From NCBI RefSeq assembly GCF_001642995.1, contig NZ_LOHS01000072.1, positions 1-64,000 on the forward strand: 64,000 bases of DNA, written 5' to 3'. This DNA is from Streptomyces jeddahensis (GTDB lineage Bacteria; Actinomycetota; Actinomycetes; Streptomycetales; Streptomycetaceae). The notes beneath the pieces are model-generated. The model was not told where the DNA came from. It did no database searches and saw only the letters and a list, made by a program, of their open reading frames with translations. The first letter of the stretch is position 1; the number at the start of each line of letters is the position of its first letter. A program made the translations under genes and the position numbers. Shown here piece after piece: positions 48,224 to 57,562 of the stretch.

Positions 48224-49717
48224 ATGTCTGAAATGCCCGTTGTCGACGTCGCGCAGGCGTCGCCACGCCGCCGCCCGCGCCGCACGCCGACGCTGTTCGA
48301 GGCGGCCCTGCCCATCGTGCTCATGCTGGCGCTCGTCATCCCCGGCTCGATCTGGCTCAGGCTCAACCCGGTCGTCCTGCTCATAGCCGCGGGCTCGTGC
48401 GCCGGGATCATCGCCTGGCGCCTGGGGGTGACGTGGGAGGAGATGCTCCGGGGCATCCGCGAGAAGATCGACTCGGCGATGCCGGCGCTGCTCATCCTCG
48501 TCGCCATCGGCATGCTCATCGGCACGTGGACGCTCTGCGGCACCATCCCGATGATCGTGGACTTCGGGCTGCGGGTCATCGAGCCGTCCTGGATCGTGCT
48601 GGTGGCGTTCCTCATCACCATGGTGGTCTCCACGATGACGGGCACCTCGTGGGGCTCGGCCGGCACGGTCGGTGTCGCGCTCATGGGCGTCGCCGCCGGG
48701 CTCGGGGCGTCCCTGCCGATGACCGCGGGCGCGGTCGTGAGCGGCGCCTACTTCGGCGACAAGATGTCACCGCTGTCCGACACCACCAACCTCGCCCCGG
48801 CGGTGGCGGGTTCGACGCTCTTCGAGCACATCCGCCACCTCTTTTACACCACGCTTCCGGCGGCCGGTGTCTCGGCGGTCCTCTACTTCGTCCTCGGCCT
48901 GACCCAGGACATCGACGCGCACGCCGCCGCCCGCTCGGACACGCTGGTGACGGCGCTCGACCACGCCTTCGACTTCAACGTCCTGCTCCTGCTGCCGCCC
49001 GTGGTGGTGCTGGCGGGCGCGATGATGAAACAGCCGCCGGTGCCGACCATCGTGCTGTCCTCGATGATCGCGGCCGTCCTGGGCATGGCCGTTCAGGGCT
49101 TCACGATCCACGACATCAGCGACGCCGCGGCGACGGGCTTCGACGTGACGATGCTGGCCGGGCACGGCGTCGACCCCTCCCAACTGCCCGCCGCCGCCGA
49201 AACGTTGCTCAACCGCGGCGGGATGGCCTCCATGGCACAGACCATCCTCATCGGCCTGGTCGGCTTCGCGCTCGCCGGCATCCTCACCGAGGCGGGCTGC
49301 ATGGACGTACTCATGCACCGCCTGCTGCGGCGAGTGCGCCGCACCGGCGGCATCATCCTGGCCACCGCCATCTCCTCGCTGGGCACGGCGATGGCCATGG
49401 GCGTGTCCTACCTGGCGATCCTCATCCCCGGCCAGGCGTTCAAGAACGTCTACCGAGAGCGCGGCCTCGCCGCCAAGAACCTCTCGCGGACGCTGGAGGA
49501 CTCCGGCACGGTCTTCGTCCCGCTGGTGCCGTGGACCGAGGCGGGAATGTACATGGCCACGACGCTGGGCGTGGCGACGATCGCCTACGCCCCGTACGCC
49601 TTCCTCAACTACCTGGGCGCGGTGTTCGCGATCATCTGCGGCTTCACCGGATTCGGCATCGCCCGGATCAAGACGCCCGACAACGCCGCGAAGCAGCCGT
49701 CCAAGGCAGTCGTGTGA
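48224..49717 (+). CDS. nhaC: NhaC-family Na+/H+ antiporter or amino-acid/H+ exchanger
   Basis: 497 aa, about eleven to twelve membrane helices. NhaC/ArsB-like motifs: MTGTSWGSAGTVGVALMG, GAVVSGAYFGDKMSPLSDTT (family signature), AMGVSYLAILIPGQAFKNVY and LEDSGTVFVPLVPWTEAGMY. Family members exchange protons for sodium or for organic acids such as malate/lactate. Between an asparaginase regulator and a secreted asparaginase-type peptidase, uptake of an amino acid or its product is plausible. 132 bp after gntR. Confidence 0.9.
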   Translation: MSEMPVVDVAQASPRRRPRRTPTLFEAALPIVLMLALVIPGSIWLRLNPVVLLIAAGSCAGIIAWRLGVTWEEMLRGIREKIDSAMPALLILVAIGMLIGTWTLCGTIPMIVDFGLRVIEPSWIVLVAFLITMVVSTMTGTSWGSAGTVGVALMGVAAGLGASLPMTAGAVVSGAYFGDKMSPLSDTTNLAPAVAGSTLFEHIRHLFYTTLPAAGVSAVLYFVLGLTQDIDAHAAARSDTLVTALDHAFDFNVLLLLPPVVVLAGAMMKQPPVPTIVLSSMIAAVLGMAVQGFTIHDISDAAATGFDVTMLAGHGVDPSQLPAAAETLLNRGGMASMAQTILIGLVGFALAGILTEAGCMDVLMHRLLRRVRRTGGIILATAISSLGTAMAMGVSYLAILIPGQAFKNVYRERGLAAKNLSRTLEDSGTVFVPLVPWTEAGMYMATTLGVATIAYAPYAFLNYLGAVFAIICGFTGFGIARIKTPDNAAKQPSKAVV

Positions 49718-49854
49718 TCGCATCCGCCGACGCAACCGGCAGCGACGCGCCGGGCGGACGGCACGGTAGCCACGCCCCGCATGGGGGGGCTCATGAAACC
49801 AATCCGACGGAAACCGACCCCATCTGAAGCAGCGAACCGGAGGAGTACACGCAC

Positions 49855-50985
49855 ATGCGACCTTTGAAGCTGATTGTTCCCGCTCTGGCAGCAACCGCGG
49901 CGGTGACCGCGGCGCTCGCCGCCCCCCAGGGAGGAGCCTCGGCCTCGGCCACCGAGCGGACCCTGCCCGCCGCCCAGCAGACGGCAGGCAAGACCGGCAC
50001 GAAGCCCGAGCCGGATGCCGAGGACGTCGTGCTCGCCGTGCACGGCGGCGCCGGAACAGCACTGGACCGCGCCACGACCTCGCCGGAACTCGCCAAGGCG
50101 TACCGGGACGGACTCAGCCAGGCCCTGCAAGCGGGGCAGCAGGTCCTCGACCGGGGCGGCAACAGCACCGACGCCGTGCAGGCGGCAGTGGAGCGGCTGG
50201 AGGACAATCCGCTGTTCAACGCCGGGAAGGGAGCAGTGTTCAACGCAGACGCAGGGCACGAGCTCGACGCCTCCATCATGCGCGGCACCGACCTGAAGGC
50301 GGGAGCCGTGGCCGGGGTGCGCAACGTGCGCAATCCGATCCAGGCGGCCCGCCTCGTGATGGACGAGTCGAAGCACGTGATGCTGGCCGGTGAGGGAGCG
50401 GACGACTTCGCCGCGGCGCACGGGCTGAAGATGGTGACGCAGGACTACTACTTCACCCAGGCCCGGTGGGACGCCCTGATGAAGGCGAAGGCCGCGGCGG
50501 CGGGCGACACGAGCGCCGCCAAGTCCAAGGAGACATTGGCCGATGAGCAGGCCAAGGGCACGGTCGGCGCGGTCGCGGTCGACCGGGACAAGGACCTGGC
50601 GGCGGCGACGTCGACCGGCGGGCTGACCAACAAGCTGCCCGGCCGGGTGGGCGACTCGCCGATCATCGGGGCCGGCACGTACGCGAAGAACGGGACCGTG
50701 GCGGCGAGCGCCACCGGCGCGGGCGAGGTGTTCATCCGGGGCGCGGCAACGTCGACGATCTCCAACCTGATCGAGTTCGGGAAGATGAACGTGCCCGAGG
50801 CGGCATACCAGGTCATCGTCAAGCGGCTGCCGCAGCTCGGCGGGACCGGCGGAGTGATCGCACTCGGACCCGACGGCACCTTCGACGCCCCCCACAGCAG
50901 CCCCGGGATGCTCTACGGCTACCTCACCAAGGACGGCACGATCACGACCAGGATCTTCCCGGACGAATCCCCCGCCAACTCCTGA
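49855..50985 (+). CDS. Secreted isoaspartyl peptidase / plant-type L-asparaginase
   Basis: 376 aa. Sec signal (LKLIVPALAATAAVTAALAA) then the Ntn-hydrolase domain: VVLAVHGGAGTALDRA, GGNSTDAVQAAVERLEDNPL FNAGKGAVFN (split), ASIMRGTDLKAGAVAGVRN, and the autoproteolysis site AKGTVGAVAVDRDKDLAAAT STGG where Thr becomes the N-terminal nucleophile. The long segment before it (about residues 205-235) is the cleaved linker. It hydrolyses beta-aspartyl dipeptides and asparagine outside the cell. Works with the cytoplasmic asparaginase and the carrier in this locus. Confidence 0.92.
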   Translation: MRPLKLIVPALAATAAVTAALAAPQGGASASATERTLPAAQQTAGKTGTKPEPDAEDVVLAVHGGAGTALDRATTSPELAKAYRDGLSQALQAGQQVLDRGGNSTDAVQAAVERLEDNPLFNAGKGAVFNADAGHELDASIMRGTDLKAGAVAGVRNVRNPIQAARLVMDESKHVMLAGEGADDFAAAHGLKMVTQDYYFTQARWDALMKAKAAAAGDTSAAKSKETLADEQAKGTVGAVAVDRDKDLAAATSTGGLTNKLPGRVGDSPIIGAGTYAKNGTVAASATGAGEVFIRGAATSTISNLIEFGKMNVPEAAYQVIVKRLPQLGGTGGVIALGPDGTFDAPHSSPGMLYGYLTKDGTITTRIFPDESPANS

Positions 50986-51182
50986 CCGGGCGCTCGGTAG
51001 CGGCACCGGGCCGACACTCGGACACGAGCGCCGGGCCCGGGCCGACCGGCACAGCCACGGCTGTCCGTGGCCCGCACGGGCGACGATCCGCCGACCCACG
51101 GTCCGGCGCCGTCCGCGGCACGTAAGCGGTGTGCTTGGCGACGCCATCAACGAGTGGCCGTGACCGGCGCCATTCCGTCGGC

Positions 51183-51581
51183 TCAGGCGGAGCGCCGTGC
51201 CAGGTCCTCCAGGACGGCCACCGCCTGGTCGGCGTGCTGGTATGGCACGAACAGGTGGTCGTGGTGGAACCCGGCGACAACGTTGCAGCTCAATCCCGCG
51301 TCGGCGAGTTCCCGCGCGACCATGGCGGTCAGCCCAACCGCCTCAAGCGCTGAGTGAATGCGCAACGTGATCCAGCCGGCCACGTAGTCGTACGCCAGCC
51401 CCGCCGCGTCCGCCTCTTCCTGCCGTACGACCAGGGTCAGGCCCTCGTCCTCGGCGACGGTGGCCACCCGGGTCACGCCGGAGGGCACACCGTCCTTGAC
51501 CGTGGTGAATACATAGCGGCCCGCATTCAGCTCCGGACGCATGCCGCTCAACAGTGTCCGCAGGTCGGTCTCGCCAGTCAT
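51183..51581 (-). CDS. ACT-domain protein
   Basis: 132 aa from the ATG at 51581; an ATG at 51599 would add six residues. Two ACT-like halves: TDLRTLLSGMRPELNAGRYV FTTV (split) and TLVVRQEEADAAGLAYDYVA; then WITLRIHSALEAVGLTAMVA, LADAGLSCNVVAGFHHDHLF VPYQ (split) and DQAVAVLEDLA. The family (DUF2241 plus ACT_7) is thought to bind amino acids; the precise role is unknown. Single gene, convergent with the isoaspartyl peptidase; the 197-bp gap (50986-51182) shows no clear terminator. Confidence 0.88.
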   Translation of the reverse strand: MTGETDLRTLLSGMRPELNAGRYVFTTVKDGVPSGVTRVATVAEDEGLTLVVRQEEADAAGLAYDYVAGWITLRIHSALEAVGLTAMVARELADAGLSCNVVAGFHHDHLFVPYQHADQAVAVLEDLARRSA

Positions 51582-51727
51582 GATCACCACACTACGCATG
51601 CGCTGCGCCGCGTGCGAGGCCGACCGACAGTCGGGGCTCGGTAAGCGTCCACCGGTGATGAAACATTTCCCGGGGCCCAGCGCATCAATGAAGTGAGGCC
51701 GGTGCACGGAAACACGGGGGACACAGC

Positions 51728-52243
51728 ATGAGACAGACTCGAGCGGACGACTACGCGGAGTTCGCTGCGGCGCGCGCCGGGCATCTCTACCGGTCCGCCT
51801 GTCTGCTCACGGCCGGTGACACCCATCTCGCCGAGGACCTGGTCCAGGAGACGCTCGGCCGCCTGTACGTCAGCTGGCGGCGGGTGTCCCGGGTCGGCAA
51901 TCCCGCCGGGTACGCCCAGACCGTGCTCACCCGTGTGTTCCTCACCCATCAGAGGCGCCGCAGCAGCACGGAACGCGCCACGGACGTCCTTCCCGACCTC
52001 CCCGATCCGCGTACCGCCGATGCCGACACGCCCCTGCGGCTGACCCTCGTCGAGGCGCTGGGCCGGCTGCCCGCCAAGGACCGGGCCGTGGTCGTCCTGC
52101 GCTACTGGGAGGACCGCAGCATCGAGGAGACCGCCGAGGCGATGAATGCCAGCTCGGCCGCGGTGCGCACGCGCTGCGTCCGGGCGCTCGCCCAGCTGCG
52201 GGTGCTGCTCGGCGACGCCCTCAGCGAGCACGCGGCACCCTGA
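51728..52243 (+). CDS. SigE-family ECF RNA polymerase sigma factor
   Basis: 171 aa. Region 2: DYAEFAAARAGHLYRSACLL, GDTHLAEDLVQETLGRLYVS WRRV (split). Region 4: LVEALGRLPAKDRAVVVLRY WEDRSIEETAEAMN (split) and VRTRCVRALAQLRVLL. This is the SigE-like small ECF type common in Streptomyces (often 165-180 aa). The next gene encodes a protein with one membrane helix that is the likely partner. No target promoter is obvious. Confidence 0.93.
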   Translation: MRQTRADDYAEFAAARAGHLYRSACLLTAGDTHLAEDLVQETLGRLYVSWRRVSRVGNPAGYAQTVLTRVFLTHQRRRSSTERATDVLPDLPDPRTADADTPLRLTLVEALGRLPAKDRAVVVLRYWEDRSIEETAEAMNASSAAVRTRCVRALAQLRVLLGDALSEHAAP

Positions 52244-52295
52244 CCGGCCGTACGTTCCTCCCCTTCCGACAACGTTGCAGAGACGGTGGTTCGCC

Positions 52296-53585
52296 ATGCC
52301 CGTTGAAGACCACAAGGAAGCCGGCGTCCTCTTCGAGGACCGGCTCGGCGAAGCCCTCCGCCACGCCGGTGGCGGCTTCGAGACCGACCGGAGCGCCCTC
52401 GCCGCCGCCGGCGCGGTACGCGGCCGCAGGCTCCTGCTGCGGCGCAGGGCCGCCGTCGCGGGAGGCGTGGCAGCGGTCGCCCTCGTGGGAGTGGGCGGGA
52501 CGCTGCTCGTGCCCTGGAGCGGCGACGAGGGCGGGCAGTCCGTTGCCTCCGGCCAGCGGGTGACGCCGCCCCGGCCCGCCGAGGACGACGGTGAGGTCTC
52601 CGGCGCCGACCTGGTCCGCACCCTCAAGAAGCTGCTTCCCAAGGGGAAGTTCAGCGAGGAGCAGGGCCGGGGCACCGGTGAGAGTGGTCGTGATGGACTG
52701 GGGATGCCGTACGCCCAGGTCGTGTACGACGACGGCAAGGGCGCTGCGGCCGTCGGGGTCTCCCTGAACCGGATCGAGCCGGGGAGCGAGCAGGCCCGCG
52801 AGTGGACCCGATGCCCGGACAAGAGGCTGGTCTCGTACGACGCCTGCACCGCGAGCACACTGCCCGACGGCTCGGATCTGCTGCTCTTCCAGGGGTACGA
52901 GTACCCGGACCGCCGCGTGGACACGAAGCACTGGTACGCGTCGCTCGTCACCCCGCAGGGACACCACATCACGGTGAACGAGTGGAACGCCGAGGCCGAG
53001 AAGGACGCGCCGGTCACGAGGGACGAACCGCCCTTGTCCACCGTCGAGTTGACGAAGGTGGTCAGCGCCACGGCCTGGCGTACGGCCGTCGACGCGATCC
53101 CCGAGAGCCCCGGGCACTCCGTTGCCCCGAAGCCGTCGGCCACCACCAGCGCGCCTCCGGCTGCCGACGCCGCCTCGGTCGGGACGACTCTCGCCTCGCT
53201 GCTCCCCGAGAACCTGAAGGTGACCGCGAAGGGCGGCCAGGAGCCCGAGTACGCCTATGTCGTCGTCAACGACGGCAAGGGCGAGAGCATGGTCCAGATC
53301 AACGTGCAGTCGAACATGGGTGAGGCGCTGAGCGGCCACATGGCGGGCGCCGAGAAGCTGCCGGACGGCACGCTCGTGCTGACGCAGGAGGCAGCGGACG
53401 AGAAGGGCCGCGCGGGAGTCGTCGTACGGACCGTCGACGTCCTGCGGCCCAACGGCGACCGCGTGGTGATCATGGCTTCGAACGCCGCCGGGCTGCAGGG
53501 CGGGGCCACGCGTAAGGCGCCCGCCCTGACGATCGCCCAGCTGAAGAGGATCGCGACCAGTGAGAAGTGGCAGGAGGCCCGATAG
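52296..53585 (+). CDS. Membrane-anchored partner of the ECF sigma factor
   Basis: 429 aa from the ATG at 52296. A cytoplasmic N-terminus of about 50 residues (EAGVLFEDRLGEALRHAGGG FETD, split), one membrane helix (RRRAAVAGGVAAVALVGVGG TLLV, split), then two related extracellular repeats, one with GADLVRTLKKLLPKGKFSEE, AQVVYDDGKGAAAVGVSLN and one with TTLASLLPENLKVTAKGGQE, YAYVVVNDGKGESMVQINVQ. The short cytoplasmic part lacks a zinc-binding anti-sigma motif, so an anti-sigma role is inferred from position (52 bp after the sigma gene) and topology only. Confidence 0.8.
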   Translation: MPVEDHKEAGVLFEDRLGEALRHAGGGFETDRSALAAAGAVRGRRLLLRRRAAVAGGVAAVALVGVGGTLLVPWSGDEGGQSVASGQRVTPPRPAEDDGEVSGADLVRTLKKLLPKGKFSEEQGRGTGESGRDGLGMPYAQVVYDDGKGAAAVGVSLNRIEPGSEQAREWTRCPDKRLVSYDACTASTLPDGSDLLLFQGYEYPDRRVDTKHWYASLVTPQGHHITVNEWNAEAEKDAPVTRDEPPLSTVELTKVVSATAWRTAVDAIPESPGHSVAPKPSATTSAPPAADAASVGTTLASLLPENLKVTAKGGQEPEYAYVVVNDGKGESMVQINVQSNMGEALSGHMAGAEKLPDGTLVLTQEAADEKGRAGVVVRTVDVLRPNGDRVVIMASNAAGLQGGATRKAPALTIAQLKRIATSEKWQEAR

Positions 53586-53597
53586 AGCCAGGCCTCG

Positions 53598-54986
53598 TCA
53601 GAAGAACTCCGACCACGGCTGGTCCCAGATCTGCTTCACGCACAGGACGACGAAGAGCAGGCCCGCGATCGTCAGCATCGCGTTGCTGAGGATGCCGTTG
53701 CGCCATTCGCGGGGGGTACGGGAGGAGTTGAGGAGCCACATCAGGGTGAGGGCGAGGAACGGCATGAAGGCCGCGCCGAGGACGCCGTAGAGGATCACCA
53801 GGCGGAAGGGCTGGCCCTGGAAGAGCAGGATGATCGGCGGGAACGTCAGCCAGAGGAGGTAGGCGCGGAAGGGGAGGGACTTCTCGCGGCGGCCCGAGGC
53901 CACCTCCTCGCCCGTGACCGCGGCGGCGTCCTTCCTCACCCGCTGTTTGCGGTACCGCTCCACGAAGTCCGCGAACATCAGGCTCACGCCGTGCCACACG
54001 CCGATCAGCGATGTGAACGACGTGGCGAAGAAGCCGACCAGGAACAGCTTGGCGGTCGCCGTGCCGTACTCGTCGTCCAGGATCGCGGTGAGGTCGATCA
54101 GGCCCTTGTCGCCGCTCGCGATGGCGGTGTGCGAGGCGTGCAGCAGTTCGGCGCCGACGAAGAGCATGGCGATGACGAAGACGCCGGTGGTGATGTACGC
54201 GACGCGGTTGTCGAGGCGCATCACCTTCATCCAGCTCGTGTTGGTCCAGCCCTTGGCGTTGACCCAGTAGCCGTACGCGGCAAGCGTGATCGTGCCGCCG
54301 ACGCCGCCGATCAGGCCGAGCGTGTTGAGGACTGAGTCCTTCTCGTCGGGAAGGACCGGCAGCAGGCCCGCGAAGGCGTCGCCGAGGTTCGGCGTGACGC
54401 GGATCGCCAGGTAGACGGTGACGACGAACATGACGCCGACGAGGACCGTCATGACCTTCTCGAAGACCTCGTACTTGTTGAACCAGACAAAGGCCAGGCC
54501 GACGAGACCGCAGATGATCGCCCACGGCTTGATCGACCACTCGGCCGGGAACACGTCCGGGAACAGCGCCTGGAGGGGCAGCGCGCTCGACGACATCGCC
54601 GCAGCGCCGTACACGAACCCCCAGATCACGACGTAGACGACGAAGAAGGCCGTCGTCCAGCGGCCCAGGCTCGCCCAGCCGTCGAAGAGGGTGCGGCCGG
54701 TCGACAGGTGCCAGCGGCCCCCCGCCTCGGCGAGTGAGATCTTGACGATGCAGCCGAGGACGGCGGCCCACAGCAGGGTGTAGCCGAAGTTGCTGCCCGC
54801 GACGAGCGTCGCGACGAGGTCGCCGGCGCCGACGCCGGTCGCGGCGACGACGATGCCGGGGCCGATGTACTTCCAACTCGACTTGCGCGGCGGGGAGACC
54901 GAGCCGTCGGCTGCGGTACCCGCCCCGTTGCCCTTGTTCGTGTGTTCTTCCGGCCCGGTCCCTGTCGTGTCCCTCGTCTCCGCCAT
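53598..54986 (-). CDS. Nramp-related membrane transporter with altered metal-site motifs
   Basis: 462 aa from the ATG at 54986. About eleven membrane helices with overall Nramp (NRAMP/APC) sequence: WKYIGPGIVVAATGVGAGDL VATL (split), GYTLLWAAVLGCIVKISLAE AGGR (split), LGLIGGVGGTITLAAYGYWV. The TM1 DPGN metal motif is replaced by ATGVGAGD and the TM6 MPH motif by AAYGY. Canonical Mn2+/Fe2+ transport is therefore doubtful; it may carry another cation or a different substrate, like the NRAMP-related magnesium or uncharacterised clades. Divergent from the carboxypeptidase. Confidence 0.85.
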   Translation of the reverse strand: MAETRDTTGTGPEEHTNKGNGAGTAADGSVSPPRKSSWKYIGPGIVVAATGVGAGDLVATLVAGSNFGYTLLWAAVLGCIVKISLAEAGGRWHLSTGRTLFDGWASLGRWTTAFFVVYVVIWGFVYGAAAMSSSALPLQALFPDVFPAEWSIKPWAIICGLVGLAFVWFNKYEVFEKVMTVLVGVMFVVTVYLAIRVTPNLGDAFAGLLPVLPDEKDSVLNTLGLIGGVGGTITLAAYGYWVNAKGWTNTSWMKVMRLDNRVAYITTGVFVIAMLFVGAELLHASHTAIASGDKGLIDLTAILDDEYGTATAKLFLVGFFATSFTSLIGVWHGVSLMFADFVERYRKQRVRKDAAAVTGEEVASGRREKSLPFRAYLLWLTFPPIILLFQGQPFRLVILYGVLGAAFMPFLALTLMWLLNSSRTPREWRNGILSNAMLTIAGLLFVVLCVKQIWDQPWSEFF

Positions 54987-55131
54987 GCGGATCAAGAAAG
55001 CGTAAAGAGCACGGCTGCACAAGAGGGCGCGCAGGCCCTATTGACCCGGTCATGCCACACCAGGACGATGTCGCCACACCCGCACCACGTACGTCGCAGT
55101 GAGCAAAACCCCCCACTTTTCAGGAGAATTC

Positions 55132-56472
55132 ATGCGACTCCGCATACGCGGAAGGCGGTCGGCGACCCTGGCCGCCTTACTGGCGCTCGCGGCCGGTACC
55201 ACCCTCACCGTCAGCACCGCGGACGCCTCACCACCGTCCCGGGCGGACAGGACCGTCGCATCCGACGGCGACGTCCGCCAGTACGAGATCCACATGCACT
55301 CCAACCGCGTGACGCGCACCGACCTCGCCAGGACCGGCGTCACGATCGACGAGTCCGACGGCCATGTGGTCGTCGTCTCCGCCGACGCGTCGGAGGCGAA
55401 GAAGCTCCGCGCGCTCGGCTACGAACTCGACGCGGTGGGCGCGGTTCCCGACCGCACCGGCGCAGCGGGCGTCCAGCCGCTCGACTTCCCCTCGGCCGAC
55501 TCCAAGTACCACAACTACGCCGAGATGACGGCCGAGATCGACCAGCGCATCGCGCAGTACCCGAGCATCATGAGCAAGCGTGTGATCGGCAAGTCCTACC
55601 AGGGCCGCGACATCGTTGCCATCAAGATCAGCGACAACGTGGCCACGGACGAGTCCGAGCCCGAGGTCCTCTTCACGCACCACCAGCACGCGCGCGAGCA
55701 CCTCACCGTCGAGATGGCGCTGTATCTGCTGAAGGAGTTCGGCGAGGACTACGGCACCGACTCGCGTATCACCAACGCCGTCAACGGCCGCGAGCTCTGG
55801 ATCATCCCGGACCTCAACCCGGACGGCGGCGAGTACGACATCGCCACCGGCTCCTACCGCAGCTGGCGCAAGAACCGCCAGCCCAACAGCGGTTCGTCGT
55901 ATGTCGGCACGGACCTCAACCGCAACTGGGCGTACCGGTGGGGCTGCTGCGGCGGTTCGTCCGGCAGCCCGTCGTCCGACACCTACCGCGGCCCGTCGGC
56001 CGAGTCCGCGCCCGAGGTGAAGGTCGTCGCCGACTTCGTGCGCAGCCGGGTGGTCGGCGGCACACAGCAGATCAAGGCGGGCATCGACTTCCACACCTAC
56101 AGCGAGCTGGTGCTCTGGCCGTACGGCTACACGTACTCCGACACCGCCACCGGCATGACCCGGGACGACCGCGACGCCTTCGCCGCGGTCGGCGAGAAGA
56201 TGGGTGCCAGCAACGGCTACACGGCCGAGCAGTCCAGCGACCTCTACATCACGGACGGCTCGATCGACGACTGGCTGTGGGGCTCGCAGAAGATCTTCGG
56301 CTACACCTTCGAGATGTATCCGGCGTCCAGCTCCGGCGGCGGCTTCTACCCGCCCGACGAGGTCATCGACCGGGAGACGTCGCGCAACCGGGACGCGGTG
56401 CTGCAGCTGATCGAGAACGCGGACTGCATGTACCGGTCCATCGGGAAGCAAGCGCAGTACTGCGCCGGCTGA
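55132..56472 (+). CDS. Secreted M14 zinc carboxypeptidase
   Basis: 446 aa from the ATG at 55132 (AGGAGA upstream); a GTG at 55099 is upstream but unlikely. Sec signal ([20 protein letters not shown] ending near ADA), a propeptide to about residue 120 and the peptidase domain: [20 protein letters not shown] (zinc H..E), [54 protein letters not shown] (zinc His), and [20 protein letters not shown] (catalytic Glu). Closest in layout to Streptomyces carboxypeptidase T/SG. Extracellular peptide degradation. Confidence 0.95.
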   Translation: MRLRIRGRRSATLAALLALAAGTTLTVSTADASPPSRADRTVASDGDVRQYEIHMHSNRVTRTDLARTGVTIDESDGHVVVVSADASEAKKLRALGYELDAVGAVPDRTGAAGVQPLDFPSADSKYHNYAEMTAEIDQRIAQYPSIMSKRVIGKSYQGRDIVAIKISDNVATDESEPEVLFTHHQHAREHLTVEMALYLLKEFGEDYGTDSRITNAVNGRELWIIPDLNPDGGEYDIATGSYRSWRKNRQPNSGSSYVGTDLNRNWAYRWGCCGGSSGSPSSDTYRGPSAESAPEVKVVADFVRSRVVGGTQQIKAGIDFHTYSELVLWPYGYTYSDTATGMTRDDRDAFAAVGEKMGASNGYTAEQSSDLYITDGSIDDWLWGSQKIFGYTFEMYPASSSGGGFYPPDEVIDRETSRNRDAVLQLIENADCMYRSIGKQAQYCAG

Positions 56473-56613
56473 CGGGTTCGGCGGGGCATCCGGTACGCGG
56501 TACGCGGGTGCCCCGTCTCGTCGGGTACGGCGGAGGGGTTCGGTGGGCGGGGTTCTTCCCCCGCCCCGCCCCTTCCCGTAACCAGGGGCCGGCCCCTGGA
56601 CCCCCGGATCGCC

Positions 56614-56677
56614 CTGCGGGCTCGTCCTCAAGCTCCCCCAGACTTCGTCCGGGAGGTGCCCCCAGACGGGCTGAATA
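56614..56677. repeat. Interrupted copy of the 8862 palindrome-family repeat
   Basis: CGTCCTCAAGC (56623-56633) and ACGGGCTGAA (56666-56675) match the arm of the palindrome at 8861-8886, but the five bases GCCGG between them are replaced by a 32-bp segment (56634-56665). That segment starts and ends in CCCCCAG (56635-56641 and 56659-56665). It lies in the 209-bp gap between the carboxypeptidase and the acidic PH-like gene. Confidence 0.75.
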
Positions 56678-56681
56678 CGAG

Positions 56682-57434
56682 CTAGGCCTTGGCCTTGGCT
56701 TCGTCGTCGGCCTCGACGTCGGCCTCGGCCTCGGCCTCGGCCTCAGGCTCCGGATCCGGCTTGGGCTCGGCCTCGTCATCGAAGTACGCGTCCAGGACCG
56801 CGTCGAGCTGGTCCGTCCACTCCTTGATGCGGGTCTTGTCCTTGACCTCGATGTCGGCCGGGTACCAGCGGCGGTCGGGCGTGTGGACCGTGACCGTGAA
56901 CCAGCGCCCAAAACGCGAGGTCTCGATCTCGACTGCGCCGATCTCGTCCCAGCGGAACTCGCACTCCTGGTCGTCCAGGCGGAGCCGTACCCCGCTGCGA
57001 TCCGCGGTGATCGAACCGCGGCGGTCGGAGGCCTCGAAGACCGGGCCGCCGTCGCCGGATCCGGCGTCCGCGGCACTGTCGGCATCGCCCTCGCCGGATG
57101 CCGCGGGGGCGTCCGGTTCGGCCGGCTCGCCGGTGTCGTCGGAGCCGTCGAACTCCCCGGAGTCCGCGGCTTCCGGGGCCTCCGGCGCGTCGGCGCCGTG
57201 GGTGTCGGCGGCGTCCGCGGTGCCGGAGTCCTCATCGTCCGCCGTCGCGGCGGCGTTCTCCTCGGCGACGTCGGCGACGGCGTCCCGGGGCTCCGTCTCC
57301 GGCGCGGTGTCCGCCGGTGACACCGTCTCGTCCGGATCGGCGGCGAGGCGGGGAGGCGTGATGCCGGGGACGTACGCCGGGTCGGTCGCGGCGGCGAGTA
57401 CGGGCTGGATGTTCGGACCTCTGCGCTGCTCCAC
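56682..57434 (-). CDS. Acidic protein with a C-terminal PH-like domain
   Basis: 250 aa from the GTG at 57434. An N-terminal two-fifths that is very rich in Asp/Glu/Ala (DTAPETEPRDAVADVAEENA and similar), then a compact beta domain (ITADRSGVRLRLDDQECEFR WDEIGAVEIE, split; WFTVTVHTPDRRWYPADIEV; RIKEWTDQLDAVLDAYF) that reads like a bacterial PH domain, and a C-terminal Glu/Ala/Asp repeat tail (EAEAEAEADVEADDEAKAKA). No signal peptide. Function unknown; conserved hypothetical in Streptomyces as far as I recall. Confidence 0.78.
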   Translation of the reverse strand: MEQRRGPNIQPVLAAATDPAYVPGITPPRLAADPDETVSPADTAPETEPRDAVADVAEENAAATADDEDSGTADAADTHGADAPEAPEAADSGEFDGSDDTGEPAEPDAPAASGEGDADSAADAGSGDGGPVFEASDRRGSITADRSGVRLRLDDQECEFRWDEIGAVEIETSRFGRWFTVTVHTPDRRWYPADIEVKDKTRIKEWTDQLDAVLDAYFDDEAEPKPDPEPEAEAEAEADVEADDEAKAKA

Positions 57435-57502
57435 GGCGGCAGTATGGACGACGACCCTGTGCCCGCGGTGCCCGACCCCCCGATTGCCCCGGGGGAAGAG
57501 TC

Positions 57503-57547
57503 CCGGCTGTTCCGGTACGGCCCGAACTGCCGGACCGGAACAGCCGG
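57503..57547. terminator. Hairpin terminator after the GntP gene
   Basis: A perfect 13-bp stem, CCGGCTGTTCCGG (57503-57515) with CCGGAACAGCCGG (57535-57547), just past the 3' end of the leftward permease gene (57563). Confidence 0.85.
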
Positions 57548-57562
57548 TTACCCACACCGCGC

